The notes: generated by a model not told the origin, from the letters alone. Shown: positions 7,968 to 16,069, numbered from the stretch's first letter. The stretch: 26,752 nucleotides of DNA from JACCYX01 sp964610045 (GCA_964610045.1 CAZSUN010000049.1:1-26752); one strand, 5' to 3'. Program-made: numbers and translations.

Positions 7968-8010
7968 ATCCGCGTATCAGTCTGGAACCGACTCCGGAAA
8001 GGACAACGAA

Positions 8011-9159
8011 ATGAGGCTCGAGTCCCACGCCCACCGTCGCCCGGTCGCGGCCGTGTCGCGGTGTGTCGTCGCTGTCGCTGCCATCGCATCGCTCACCTGG
8101 GCCGGGACATTTGCCGCTCCGATACCCGGAACCTCGTCGTCTTCCGTCGTCGCCCAGGATGCCGACGCCATACCCGACCTGGTTGAGGAGGTGCTGCCGG
8201 CGGTCGTCACGGTCTACAACCTCACGACGTTCGACACCGGCATGGGCGGGGATTCGGAACTCACGCCCCAGGGGTCCGGCACGGGCTTCGTGATCGACGA
8301 AGAGGGATACATCGTCACCAACTGGCATGTCGTGACCGGCGGTGAGGACTTCGCGGTCATGTTCAACGACGGCGAGGTAGTTGACGCCGACCTTGTCGGG
8401 CTGGACGCGCGCGACGACCTGGCGCTGGTGAAGGTCGATGCCCGGGAAGTCCGGGCAACCGTGCCGCTCGGCGACTCGGACGCACTCCGGCAGGGGCAAA
8501 CGGTCGTGGCCATCGGTTCGCCGCTCGGGTCATTCACCAATACCGTCACGTCTGGCATCGTCAGCGCGCTCGGCCGCAACGATTTCAGCCAGGTGGCGAC
8601 GAATTGCCAGAACTACTCGAACCTGATCCAGCATGACGCGCCGATCAACCCCGGCAACTCAGGCGGGCCGCTGTTCAACCTCGATGGCGAGGTCATCGGC
8701 GTGAACACGCTCGGTCTGCCACAGGCGGAGGACGGCACACCCCTGCAGGGACTTTTCTTCTCGGTGCCAAGCAATCAGGTGAAGATCATCGTCCAGCAGC
8801 TGAAGGCAGACGGCCGCATCTCCGCCCCGTACATGGGTATCGTGTCCATCCCGATCGACCCGGCGACCGCGCAGCAGAACAACTTCGACCAGCCGGGCGC
8901 CATCTATGTTGATGATGTGGTTCAGGGTGGACCGGCTGACGAGGCGGGTATCCGGCAGGGCGACATCCTGCTCTCGGTAGACAATCAGGACATCACGCTC
9001 GCGAACTCGCTCCCGCATATCCTGCTCTCGTACGAACCGGGGGATGAGGTGGAGATCACCCTGCTTCGCGGTAGCCAGGAGCGGACGGTCGACCTGACAT
9101 TCGACAATATCCCGGACGAGGTTCTGGCGGCCTGCGAAGAGCAAGGTATCGAAGGGTAA
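8011..9159 (+). CDS. HtrA/DegP-type trypsin-like serine protease with one PDZ domain
   Basis: This 382-residue secreted or membrane-tethered protease starts at ATG 8011, with AAAGGA 7 nt upstream. The open frame extends further 5', but that part is a shadow of the lipoprotein gene. Residues ~1-48 form a signal peptide or anchor (basic start, hydrophobic VVAVAAIASLTWAGTFAA). The trypsin-like domain shows the triad H106 (TNWHVV), D136 (DARDDLALV) and S217 (NPGNSGGPLF). A PDZ domain spans ~272-366, including PADEAGIRQGDILLSVD. HtrA proteases degrade or refold damaged envelope proteins. One PDZ domain gives the DegS/HtrA-like rather than the two-PDZ DegP layout. Cys199 and Cys375 are unusual additions. 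It ends in a hairpin shared with the convergent aldo/keto reductase gene. Confidence 0.95.
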   Translation: MRLESHAHRRPVAAVSRCVVAVAAIASLTWAGTFAAPIPGTSSSSVVAQDADAIPDLVEEVLPAVVTVYNLTTFDTGMGGDSELTPQGSGTGFVIDEEGYIVTNWHVVTGGEDFAVMFNDGEVVDADLVGLDARDDLALVKVDAREVRATVPLGDSDALRQGQTVVAIGSPLGSFTNTVTSGIVSALGRNDFSQVATNCQNYSNLIQHDAPINPGNSGGPLFNLDGEVIGVNTLGLPQAEDGTPLQGLFFSVPSNQVKIIVQQLKADGRISAPYMGIVSIPIDPATAQQNNFDQPGAIYVDDVVQGGPADEAGIRQGDILLSVDNQDITLANSLPHILLSYEPGDEVEITLLRGSQERTVDLTFDNIPDEVLAACEEQGIEG

Positions 9160-9168
9160 TCAGAGGCT

Positions 9169-9205
9169 GGAACCCGGCACGGGATTGTTCCCCGAGCCGG
9201 GTTCC
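9169..9205. terminator. Stem-loop between convergent htrA-like and aldo/keto reductase genes
   Basis: GGAACCCGGC (9169-9178) pairs perfectly with GCCGGGTTCC (9196-9205), and the 17-nt loop can fold an inner GGGA/TCCC pair. No U-tract follows on either strand, so termination is inferred from position and stem strength. Confidence 0.55.
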
Positions 9206-9223
9206 CCAAATGAACTGCCGGCT

Positions 9224-10138
9224 TCAGTCCGCGTTGACCGGGTATCCGTTCGCGATCCGGCCGACCCGCCCTTCGAACATTCGCGTCGACTTGAACGGTT
9301 CGGCTTCGGCGCCCTCCGCGTAGGGCGCCGACCGGGCGAGGAGTGCAGCGCGCTCTTCCGCCGTCATCGGCACGAAGTTGTCAGCCACCGCGATGTTCCG
9401 GCGCAGGATCTCCAGTGAGTTCATGCCGGAGACGATGGTCGTAGCCGGAAGATCGAGCGCGTATCGGAGCGCTTCCTCCGGTGTGATGTCGAGACCGGTC
9501 TTGCCGAGATTGCCGCCGGCGTTGGTTTTCATGCCGATCACGGCGATGCCCTGTTCGCGGCAGACCGGCAACACCTCACGCTCGAAGCTCGCGTAGTGGG
9601 CATCCAGGACATTCAGCGGCATCTGGACGGCATCCCAGGGAAATCCCTGGTTGAGCATGCGCAGATGGATGTCGGGGTGCTTGTGCCCGGTGAATCCGAT
9701 GTAGCGGACCTTGCCCTGCTCCTTCGCCTTCAGCATGGCCTCGGCCGAGCCGCCCGGCGCGAATATGCGATCCGGATCGGCCTCCCAGACAACCTCGTGA
9801 ATCTGCCACAGATCGAGGTAGTCGGTCTGGAGCAGTTCGAGGCTTTCCTCCAGCTTCTGCATCGAGTGCTCGGCAATGCGGTCGTGGGCGCAATCCTTGG
9901 TCATCAGGAACGCCTTCTGGCGATACCCGTCCTGGGCCAGAGCCTTGCCCATCCGGCGCTCGCTTTCGCGATCGTTGTACTCCCAGGCGTTGTCGAGGAA
10001 GGTGACGCCGGCGTCGATCGCTTCCTGGACGATCCTGATGCCCTCGGCCTCGGGCGGGTTGCCGATGTGTGCGCCACCCACCGCGAGGATCGACACCATC
10101 TCGGATGAGCGGCCAAACGGTCGAGTCGGTATGGTCAT
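9224..10138 (-). CDS. Aldo/keto reductase family oxidoreductase
   Basis: This 304-residue TIM-barrel reductase is called from ATG 10138, because AAAGGA lies about 10 nt upstream; a longer frame to 10231 adds 31 residues unlike the family. The aldo/keto reductase tetrad is present: D49 and Y54 in FLDNAWEYN, K81 in LMTKDC and H114 in LWQIHE. GKVRYIGFTGHKHP and the C-terminal NAD(P)-binding region (ATTIVSGMNSLEILRRNIAVA) also fit. These enzymes reduce carbonyls of sugars, aldehydes or xenobiotics with NADPH in the cytoplasm. The DNAWEYN form of the usual DTAxxYG motif places it in the YghZ/Tas-like bacterial subgroup. It is divergent from a SIS sugar-phosphate protein and near a xylose-isomerase-like protein, suggesting carbohydrate metabolism. 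Confidence 0.92.
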   Translation of the reverse strand: MTIPTRPFGRSSEMVSILAVGGAHIGNPPEAEGIRIVQEAIDAGVTFLDNAWEYNDRESERRMGKALAQDGYRQKAFLMTKDCAHDRIAEHSMQKLEESLELLQTDYLDLWQIHEVVWEADPDRIFAPGGSAEAMLKAKEQGKVRYIGFTGHKHPDIHLRMLNQGFPWDAVQMPLNVLDAHYASFEREVLPVCREQGIAVIGMKTNAGGNLGKTGLDITPEEALRYALDLPATTIVSGMNSLEILRRNIAVADNFVPMTAEERAALLARSAPYAEGAEAEPFKSTRMFEGRVGRIANGYPVNAD

Positions 10139-10283
10139 CCCGAAATGTCCTTTCAATCGTTCGCACGACGCATTCCCGATCATCGCACGGGAATCGCGCA
10201 GGCGCATCCTCCGCAACGAAATTCTGGCCATCCATTGTGGGAAGATTGCGGTCAGCTTGTATCAGCCAGTCCAGGAGTAGACC

Positions 10284-11027
10284 ATGCCACGATATCAGGA
10301 ATATCTCCGGCGGCTCGCCGAGGTGATGGATGAGGTGATGGCGACCCAGGCGGACGCGATCGAGACCGCCGCATCGTGGATGGCGGATACGCTGGCCGAT
10401 GGCGGCATCGTTCACCTGTTCGGGAGCGGTCATTCGCACATGATCGCCGAGGAAGTCTTCCACCGGGCGGGCAGTCTCCTCCCGCTCAACCCCATGCTCG
10501 ACGCCAATCTCACCTTCCTCGGCCACCTCAACGCCACGATCCTGGAACGAACTCCGGGGTATGGTGAGGTCATTGTCGCGTCGCACGACATCCGGCAGGG
10601 CGAGGTCGTGATCGTCATCAGTAATTCCGGGGTGAATCCGGTTCCCATCGAGGTGGCGCTGGCAGCGAGCGAGCGCGGGGCGCGCACGATAGCGATCACC
10701 GCCGACCGGTACTATCGCGACGCGCCATCACGAATGCCGGACGGACGGCGCCTGGCCGACGTTGCGGACCTTGTGATCGATACCTGCATCCCGCGCGGCG
10801 ATGCGCTGGTGGACATTCCTGGGGTCGGCAGCCGGGCAGGCGGTGGGTCGTCTGCCATCGGCATGACCATCATCAACGCCGTGGTCGTGGAGACGGCTTC
10901 GTTGCTGATCGAGCGGGGGGTGGAACCGCCCGTCATCCCCTCGATGAATGTGCCCGGCGGTGACGAACGGATGGCGGTTCTCATCGACCGGTATGGTTCC
11001 CGGTTGCCATTGCTCCGCAATGCCTGA
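10284..11027 (+). CDS. SIS-domain protein (UPF0309-like phosphosugar-binding protein)
   Basis: This 247-residue protein starts at ATG 10284 with AGGAG 7 nt upstream. The SIS fold is shown by LFGSGHSHMIAEE (residues 46-57, the phosphosugar loop), VIVISNSGVNPVPIEVA (110-125) and ARTIAITAD. The C-terminal GVGSRAGGGSSAIGMTIINA corresponds to the second half of the fold. SIS proteins bind or isomerise phosphosugars such as amino-sugar phosphates. The length and the single domain match the uncharacterised UPF0309 group, close to MurNAc-6-phosphate etherase and phosphoheptose isomerase relatives. The substrate cannot be read from sequence. Its neighbours, an aldo/keto reductase and a TIM-barrel sugar isomerase, support a sugar-catabolic role. 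Confidence 0.9.
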   Translation: MPRYQEYLRRLAEVMDEVMATQADAIETAASWMADTLADGGIVHLFGSGHSHMIAEEVFHRAGSLLPLNPMLDANLTFLGHLNATILERTPGYGEVIVASHDIRQGEVVIVISNSGVNPVPIEVALAASERGARTIAITADRYYRDAPSRMPDGRRLADVADLVIDTCIPRGDALVDIPGVGSRAGGGSSAIGMTIINAVVVETASLLIERGVEPPVIPSMNVPGGDERMAVLIDRYGSRLPLLRNA

Positions 11028-11285
11028 TACGGACGCCGGTTGAACGAATCTGGCGCTTGGCCGGGGCGGACGGTAACCGCCTGCATAACGGTTGGCCAGG
11101 TATCCCATATGAAGGCGGCACGGCATGGTGGGACGGACGACCCTCCGCTACTCGCACCACACCTGCCCCCTCCTCGACCCGCTCAGAGGGGTAGGTACCA
11201 TAAGCCGAGGGCCACGGCGGAAAGCGTCAGTGACGTGTGGCAGTCCTGATTCCCATAGCAACCAGTTTGCCATGCGCTGCAGGCA
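11028..11285. other. Convergent intergenic region with a dispersed repeat
   Basis: No gene is supported in these 258 bp. It contains an 18-nt element at 11224-11241 that recurs at 15407-15424. I see no U-tract terminator for either flanking gene. Confidence 0.55.
11224..11241 (-). repeat. Dispersed 18-nt repeat, copy 1
   Basis: The minus strand reads GCCACACGTCACTGACGC. It matches 15407-15424 at 17 of 18 positions. Confidence 0.6.
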
Positions 11286-12152
11286 TCAGTCGCGGAAGGC
11301 AGTGCGGATCGTCAGGATTCCGTCCGGGATACCTTCGTTCGGATGTGCCTTCCCTTCGAACTCGATCGACACGTACCCGGAGTAGTCGAATTCGCGCAGC
11401 ATCGAGGCAATCCGGCCGTAATCGATGTCGGGGGCCGGATCCTGGATGAGCCAGCCGCCGAGGTACACCTTGGCGTGCAGGATCGCGAGGTCGGGGAAGA
11501 ATGTCTCCATCTCGGCGTACGGATCGGGCATCTGGAAGAAGTTGCCGGTATCGAGCACGTACTTCAACCAGGGTGAATCGACCCCGTCGTGGATGCGCGC
11601 GGTGCCGGCGGCGGTACCGGTAAGGCCCCAGTGATTTTCGAGCACCAGGGTGACGCCATGCTCGCCGGCGTATTCCGCACCGGCCGTGAGGGCTTCGATC
11701 GCCCAGTCGAACCCCTGGTCGAGGGTGTATCCGTCCGCGGCCGGCTCCTCGCCCCGGTTGTTCCACAAGTCGGCGAACGAGGTGGCGGTATTCCAGCGGC
11801 CTCCCAAGGCCCGCACGAACGGCGCACCGAGGGCGGCGGCCACATCGATCGCGGCCTTGAGTTTGTCCAGTTCTTCGGCCCGCCGCTCCGGGGTCACCTG
11901 CACCGGGTTGTGGCTTGCGGCCACGGTCACTGGCGTGATCCCGCGCAGGGCGGCGTACTGGTGCAGCCGGTGCAGCGCATCGGGCGAGGTTTTGCCGTCG
12001 CGCGTCAGGTGTTCCCACAGGAGTTCGATGCCGTCGACGCCATATTCGGCGCAACGGTCGATCATCTGCTCGATGGTGAGGGGATCGTTTCCTTCGGGTC
12101 CGCCGCCGAAACGATGGAACGAGTAGGACGATATGGCGATCTTGATGGACAC
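11286..12152 (-). CDS. Sugar phosphate isomerase/epimerase, xylose isomerase-like TIM barrel
   Basis: This 288-residue protein begins at GTG 12152 (MSIKIAISSYSF), with AGGAGA about 9 nt upstream; the frame extends to 12215 but the added residues look unrelated. The AP-endonuclease-2/xylose-isomerase-like barrel is shown by YGVDGIELLWEHL, VTVAASHNP, LVLENHWG (E172), VLDTGNFFQ (D201), LHAKVY (H226) and VSIEFEG (E264). These residues are the usual divalent-metal ligands at barrel strand ends. Family members include hydroxypyruvate isomerase, sugar 3-epimerases and IolE/IolH-type inosose enzymes. The exact substrate is not determinable. It converges on the SIS gene and is divergent from the XRE regulator, which is a candidate controller. 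Confidence 0.92.
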   Translation of the reverse strand: MSIKIAISSYSFHRFGGGPEGNDPLTIEQMIDRCAEYGVDGIELLWEHLTRDGKTSPDALHRLHQYAALRGITPVTVAASHNPVQVTPERRAEELDKLKAAIDVAAALGAPFVRALGGRWNTATSFADLWNNRGEEPAADGYTLDQGFDWAIEALTAGAEYAGEHGVTLVLENHWGLTGTAAGTARIHDGVDSPWLKYVLDTGNFFQMPDPYAEMETFFPDLAILHAKVYLGGWLIQDPAPDIDYGRIASMLREFDYSGYVSIEFEGKAHPNEGIPDGILTIRTAFRD

Positions 12153-12284
12153 GATTCCAGTTCTCCTGACCCAGGCTCCCGCAGGTACCGCGGCATATTC
12201 CAGCCGGTTCCGCAACCGGCGGTCTGCGTGAGCATCCCACGCCTAACGATCCGTGTCACGCCGACTCTCACCATGCCCACGGCG

Positions 12285-12338
12285 CGATGCACGCATCGTT
12301 CGCCGCATCCCCAAAGCAGGTACCGGCGCTGGTATGCT
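12285..12338 (+). promoter_or_regulatory. Candidate promoter/operator upstream of the XRE regulator
   Basis: A palindrome CGATGC-AC-GCATCG (12285-12298) lies about 35 bp before a -10-like TATGCT (12333-12338). The XRE start is 49 nt further on. No -35 hexamer is evident. The palindrome could be an operator for the adjacent regulator, but this is untested. Confidence 0.35.
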
Positions 12339-12386
12339 TGGACATGCACTATCGTCGGCTGCAGTGAAGGCGGCCGGAGGCGACCA

Positions 12387-12821
12387 ATGGACGATCAGAT
12401 CCTCAGCCAAACCGATGTGATTCAGGGACCGGTCGACCTGCCGACGCGAGGACGCGGCGGGATGGATTTCGCGCGCCTGCTGGAACGCTTGCGCGACGAG
12501 CGAGGCTGGACCAAGGCCGACCTCGCCAAACGATCGAATCTGGACCCCAGTTCGATCACGCGGTTCGAACAAGGCACCCGCAGTCCAGACCGGGAGACCG
12601 TCATCCAGCTCGCCAGGGCGATGGCGCTGCCGGGTATCGAGCAGGACAGATTGCTGGCCTCCGCGGGGTATCGCTCCGATGTCTGGGACGACCCACGCCT
12701 CATCGAGATTTCGCAAATCCTGGCAGACCGGGACCTGTCGACCGACGTACGGGACCAGGTACGGTCCGTGCTTGACATGGCGATCGCCTACGCTCGCCTC
12801 AAGCGGATCGATACCCGGTGA
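12387..12821 (+). CDS. XRE-family helix-turn-helix transcriptional regulator
   Basis: This 144-residue protein starts at ATG 12387 with GGAGG 6 nt upstream; a much longer frame upstream is a shadow of the isomerase gene. A Cro/C1-type HTH occupies residues ~27-95: LLERLRDERGWTKADLAKRSNLDPSSITRFEQGTRSP split over its helices, then a helix ending LLASAGY. After it, residues ~100-140 form a helical tail that may mediate dimerisation (LIEISQILADRDLSTDVRDQVRSVLDMAI). Such proteins bind palindromic operators. Targets are likely nearby: the divergent isomerase gene or the downstream cupredoxin gene, 43 bp away on the same strand. No ligand-binding domain is present. Confidence 0.9.
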   Translation: MDDQILSQTDVIQGPVDLPTRGRGGMDFARLLERLRDERGWTKADLAKRSNLDPSSITRFEQGTRSPDRETVIQLARAMALPGIEQDRLLASAGYRSDVWDDPRLIEISQILADRDLSTDVRDQVRSVLDMAIAYARLKRIDTR

Positions 12822-12864
12822 TTCCGGCGTGCCTCGCCCCACCGCCGGATGGCGCGCGTCGCCC

Positions 12865-14139
12865 ATGATCCGGACACTCCTTCCCCAACGTCACTGGTTT
12901 CCGCTGACGATCGTGGTCACGCTGGTCCTGGCGTTCTTGCCCGTCGGGCTACAGGCCACGCAACCGGCCCCCGGCGCCGATCTCCCCACCATCAAACTCG
13001 ACGCCCTCGATCCCTACCGATGGTCACTCAGCGAGTTGTTCGTGGCGCCAGGCCAGACCATCGTGATTACCAACCGGGGCGTCCTCTCGCACGACTTCAC
13101 CGTTCCCGAATGGGGAATGCAGGTCGACCTGCCAACCCTCGAACCGGTCGAGATCGTTGTTCCGCTGGATCTCCAGCCAGGCGACCAGTTTTCGTTCTTC
13201 TGCAGCGAACCTGGGCACCAGGCCAACGGCCAGAAAGGTGTCGTCACAGTCGTCAGTGCCGAGGAAGCCATCGCCAACGCCGCGACTGCGGATACCAGAG
13301 GCGATTCCAGCCGGGTCGTCGTGGAAACGCGGGACAACTTCAGTTGGTCGCCGTCGGCCTTCTCGATCTCACCCGGCCAGTTCATCGAAGTGCGCAACAC
13401 AGGCGTCCTCGAACACCACTTCGTGGTCGACGCCTGGAACATCAATGTGACCGTCTCGGCCGGGGAGGTCCAGCTGGTACAAGCGCCGATGGAGATCACG
13501 GAAGGCGAGGTCTTCACCTTCTATTGCTCCGTTCCGGGTCACCAGGCTGGTGGCATGGAAGGGACCATTACGGTCGTGGCCACCGCTCCACTGGAAGGGG
13601 GGCCGAGCCCCGGCGGGGCGGACCGGCGGGGCGAGCCCAACATCGACCAATTCCTGCCCGATGCATCGGTCCTTGGCACCGGCTGGGAACTGGTGAGGAC
13701 CGGCAATGCCCGCTCGGTGCTGGCGAACTACGACAACGTCAGCGCGAAGGTCTTCCCCGGAGAAGGTCGCGGCGCAACCTACGTTGGGCCTTCCGGCAGC
13801 CGGGCCACCATCGTGGTCCTGCCGTTCGCGCCAGCCGGGATTCCGACCAACCAGGTCGAGGACGCGGTGGTCAATGTCCAGTTGCTGTTGATGGTTGATT
13901 GGGACGCCGACCTGCGGGACAGCAGTTCGCTCAACCTGATCTCACCTCCAGCGGGCTGCGAGGTCGCCAACCGGCAATCCGGCATCACCAGGATCTATAC
14001 CCTGCCGGCCGGATCAACGGTCTGCCAGTTGCGTACCGCCGGAATCGCGATCTTCGTCGCCATCGAAGGCGTCTACGGTGAGGTAAGCGGCGTGGCTGCC
14101 GCCGATCAACTGGTCATCCGCCTGCTCGAAGCGGCCTGA
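12865..14139 (+). CDS. Secreted protein with two tandem cupredoxin domains
   Basis: This 424-residue protein is called from ATG 12865. The N-terminus is a signal peptide or anchor (hydrophobic residues ~12-30). Two plastocyanin-like domains follow. Domain 1 (~42-130) has copper-ligand positions H76 (LSHDF), C113 and H118 (FCSEPGH), and Q123. Domain 2 (~150-238) has H184 (LEHHF), C221, H226 (CSVPGH) and M231. The spacing is identical, so Q123 sits exactly where the axial Met should be, as in stellacyanin-like sites. The ~185-residue C-terminal domain (residues 255-424) is unrecognised and has two Cys (AGCEVA, TVCQL). The likely role is extracytoplasmic copper binding or electron transfer. No oxidase genes are adjacent. 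The ribosome site is weak, and coupling to the XRE gene 43 bp upstream is possible. Confidence 0.88.
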   Translation: MIRTLLPQRHWFPLTIVVTLVLAFLPVGLQATQPAPGADLPTIKLDALDPYRWSLSELFVAPGQTIVITNRGVLSHDFTVPEWGMQVDLPTLEPVEIVVPLDLQPGDQFSFFCSEPGHQANGQKGVVTVVSAEEAIANAATADTRGDSSRVVVETRDNFSWSPSAFSISPGQFIEVRNTGVLEHHFVVDAWNINVTVSAGEVQLVQAPMEITEGEVFTFYCSVPGHQAGGMEGTITVVATAPLEGGPSPGGADRRGEPNIDQFLPDASVLGTGWELVRTGNARSVLANYDNVSAKVFPGEGRGATYVGPSGSRATIVVLPFAPAGIPTNQVEDAVVNVQLLLMVDWDADLRDSSSLNLISPPAGCEVANRQSGITRIYTLPAGSTVCQLRTAGIAIFVAIEGVYGEVSGVAAADQLVIRLLEAA

Positions 14140-14189
14140 TCCCCCACATCGCAGTCACGCTCGTGGTTGTGTACGTACAGTACGCGTGG

Positions 14190-14195
14190 TAGCAT
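14190..14195 (+). promoter_or_regulatory. Putative promoter of the TPR-like gene
   Basis: TAGCAT (-10-like) lies 17 bp after TTGTGT (14167-14172). The spacer contains a self-complementary CGTACAGTACG. Both hexamers are weak matches to consensus. The leader to the start at 14366 would be about 165 nt. Confidence 0.35.
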
Positions 14196-14365
14196 CCTGT
14201 CCAGCGACGCCTGTGCCGCAGAGTCACCAGATATCCGGTTTTGCGAGGCCAACATGTGGGGATGTCGCACGATCCGCCTGGTACGTCCGGCGGCCAGGCA
14301 GTGGCCAGCGTTGACGTTCGCCATCGAAGGCCGGGCCTTCCAGGGCCGCCGGGGAGCCATTGGGG

Positions 14366-14938
14366 ATGCTGGTGAGTGATTTGGCCTGCCGGGATATGGA
14401 GAACAGTTCCAGATCGATGCTGCAATGGCTCGTCGGCGCATTTCGCCGCTGCGTGCGACGGCCTGCCGCCCTGCCCGATCATGGAGGTGCCCGATCCGAC
14501 GGCGAGGGACCGCTGGTCACCACTGCCCCCATCCCACTACCGGTCACCATCGACCCTGCAACGGATGTCCGGTTCCGATGGCGCAAGCATCCCTACCTGC
14601 TGATTCAAGACACGGCCGTATCCTCCCCACTGGACCTTGACGATCCGGGCCGCGGCGCCCGCGCCGCCACCACCCGTGGGTTGTTCCTGGCCCGAAGCAG
14701 CCGGTTCGATGAGGCACGTGAAGCGTTCACCGTCGCAGCCCGCGAGACGTCGATCGATCTGACCGCGATCCCGGGTTTCTGGGACCTGCCACGCGGGGGC
14801 ATGCTGGCCGCCGCCGAGGCCTACGAACGTGCAGGCCGCATCCGCGAAGCCGCCAGCCTCTCGGCGCAGATCCGTCTCAAGTACCGGCCGCGGATGGTGG
14901 CGGAGCCTCGGGCTGACCGTCGTTCCCAGAGCCGGTAG
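14366..14938 (+). CDS. Hypothetical protein with TPR-like C-terminal half
   Basis: I do not recognise a named family for this 190-residue protein. The chosen ATG 14366 has GGGGAG 9 nt upstream; a TTG at 14360 and an ATG at 14396 are alternatives. Residues ~1-60 are basic and low-complexity. Residues ~95-180 show two or three amphipathic helical hairpins with TPR character: LFLARSSRFDEAREAFTVAA, then GMLAAAEAYERAGRIREAAS and LSAQIRLKYRPR. TPR arrays usually mediate protein-protein contacts. A short aromatic block (FRWRKHPYLL) precedes them. It is followed by more than a kilobase without genes. Both the reality and the start of this gene are less certain than its neighbours. Confidence 0.6.
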   Translation: MLVSDLACRDMENSSRSMLQWLVGAFRRCVRRPAALPDHGGARSDGEGPLVTTAPIPLPVTIDPATDVRFRWRKHPYLLIQDTAVSSPLDLDDPGRGARAATTRGLFLARSSRFDEAREAFTVAARETSIDLTAIPGFWDLPRGGMLAAAEAYERAGRIREAASLSAQIRLKYRPRMVAEPRADRRSQSR

Positions 14939-15072
14939 GCACATGCGGGAGCGGCGATCACCGGTGGTGTCGTGGTCAGCACAACGACAGGACGGGCGGT
15001 GGGAATCCCGTGCACGCTCGGAATACGGCGATGGGGATAGCGGGCCAACAGGTCCGGTGTCTCGTTGTCGTA

Positions 15073-15086
15073 GGGGCCGATCGGCC
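15073..15086. repeat. Palindromic repeat GGGGCCGATCGGCC, copy 2
   Basis: Identical to 6910-6923. A related GGGGCCGACC element follows at 15194. The 12-bp core GGCCGATCGGCC is a perfect palindrome. Confidence 0.6.
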
Positions 15087-15276
15087 TGCGTTAACAGGTA
15101 TCACATGGCGGGCCGACAGACCTTCCGGCCAAACACCCCCCTGCCCCCCTCTCCCGGACAGTTTGTGGTCCAGCGCCTGTTCGGTCGTTTGTAGGGGCCG
15201 ACCAACGAGCGTCAGCGAGCGTGTGTCGGCCCGTTTTCCGGGCTCGACCGGCTCCGCCGGGGAGGACGCTACCATA

Positions 15277-15300
15277 CATCGACCCGCGGTCGATTGCGCT
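15277..15300 (+). repeat. Dispersed 24-nt repeat, copy 2
   Basis: Matches the minus strand of 7051-7074 at 23 of 24 positions, with the only change inside the dyad loop. It is followed by a CTTCGCTCCGCTCAGGGTGA-type tail. Confidence 0.75.
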
Positions 15301-15406
15301 TCGCGCGGGGACCCTTCGCTCCGCTCAGGGTGACGGCCAGGGGAGGTCAGGCGAAACAGTCCGAGAGAGAAACCCTACTCCCATACCCTCCAGACTCTTG
15401 GGGGCA

Positions 15407-15424
15407 GCCACACGTCGCTGACGC
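15407..15424 (+). repeat. Dispersed 18-nt repeat, copy 2
   Basis: Reads GCCACACGTCGCTGACGC, 17 of 18 identical to the minus strand of 11224-11241. It sits in the loop of the 15402-15437 hairpin. Confidence 0.6.
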
Positions 15425-15590
15425 TCCTGGGCTGCCCTACATACGACCGACGATGGCGCAACCGTTGCGAAAATCGCCGTATGTCATTCCGAGGCACCGC
15501 CGAGGTATCTTTTCCGCCCTTACCGGCTCCGGGTGAATGGTTGGAGAACGTCCCGGGGTTGGTTTCACCCGGTTCCACGTGGCAAACAGA

Positions 15591-15618
15591 AACGCCCGGT
15601 GCTTGCGCACCGGGCGTT
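15591..15618. terminator. Strong orphan intrinsic terminator
   Basis: AACGCCCGGTGC (15591-15602) pairs perfectly over 12 bp with GCACCGGGCGTT (15607-15618), leaving a 4-nt loop. On the minus strand it is followed by TCTGTTTGCC, and on the plus strand by GTTGTTGTCTG. No coding gene ends nearby on either strand: the minus-strand gene ends 450 bp away and the plus-strand gene 650 bp away. Confidence 0.75.
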
Positions 15619-15881
15619 GTTGTTGTCTGTTCGATCGCTGCCGAGGGATACCAGCGTGACCGCGATCGACTGGTCAGGCTTTGGAGAGGAAGATTGTGAA
15701 GTGATGCTACTGCCTTCGTTTCCTTCAGGCGACAGCACACTAAAGGGAGGAAGAAGAGGATTGGTTTGATGCCAGGCGACCGGCTAACGTCGCCCGAGGC
15801 GGCTAGGGAATCTGCGGACCGCGATGGTTCGAGTGGATGCCGGAAATAGGTGGCATCGCGTTCCGGGTTTCGCTCTCTCGT

Positions 15882-15925
15882 CAAACGTTGAACAACGATT
15901 GGCGGGAACGTTTGTCAATTGTCAA
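15882..15925 (-). promoter_or_regulatory. AACGTT dyad overlapping tandem TTGACA boxes
   Basis: CAAACGTT (15882-15889) and AACGTTTG (15907-15914) form a perfect 8-bp inverted repeat. On the minus strand, two TTGACA hexamers (15925-15920 and 15918-15913) lie against its right half. They resemble -35 boxes, but no good -10 follows at 17 bp. Confidence 0.3.
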
Positions 15926-16069
15926 GGTACGTGGCGCTGTACACGCCGGTCAGAATCTCTCGTTCGATCATCTGTACCTATCGTAGCATCGCGATATGGT
16001 GTTGTCTACCCCTTTGACCCAAATTGTGATGAATTGCACGACCATCCGGGCAAGATGCCCAAAACCGGA

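Larger units (their letters stand above)
14939..16069. other. Gene-free 1.1-kb region with dispersed repeats, hairpins and an orphan terminator
   Basis: No frame here has family resemblance. The left part (15070-15440) holds several elements also seen in 6900-7075 and 11224-11241. It also contains an 8-bp stem, GGGCCGAC (15195-15202) with GTCGGCCC (15225-15232), followed by GTTTTCC, and another, GGGCAGCC (15402-15409) with GGCTGCCC (15430-15437). Phrases such as CGCTCCGCTCAGGGTGACGG (15317-15336) have the style of multi-copy intergenic repeats. The right part (15620-16069) is less GC-rich, and holds a strong terminator and an AACGTT dyad. Confidence 0.65.

Noticed and set aside
11589..12386. 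Long N-terminal extension of the XRE regulator frame
   Set aside because: It is antisense to the xylose-isomerase-like gene, and GGAGG 6 nt before ATG 12387 marks the start.
15824..15850. GGTTCGAGT resembling a tRNA T-loop
   Set aside because: The flanking bases do not form a T-stem, and no acceptor or anticodon stem can be drawn.
15375..15884. 169-codon minus-strand ORF in the gene-poor region
   Set aside because: Its composition is random-like, it contains the terminator hairpin and repeats in its coding path, and it lacks a ribosome site or family resemblance.
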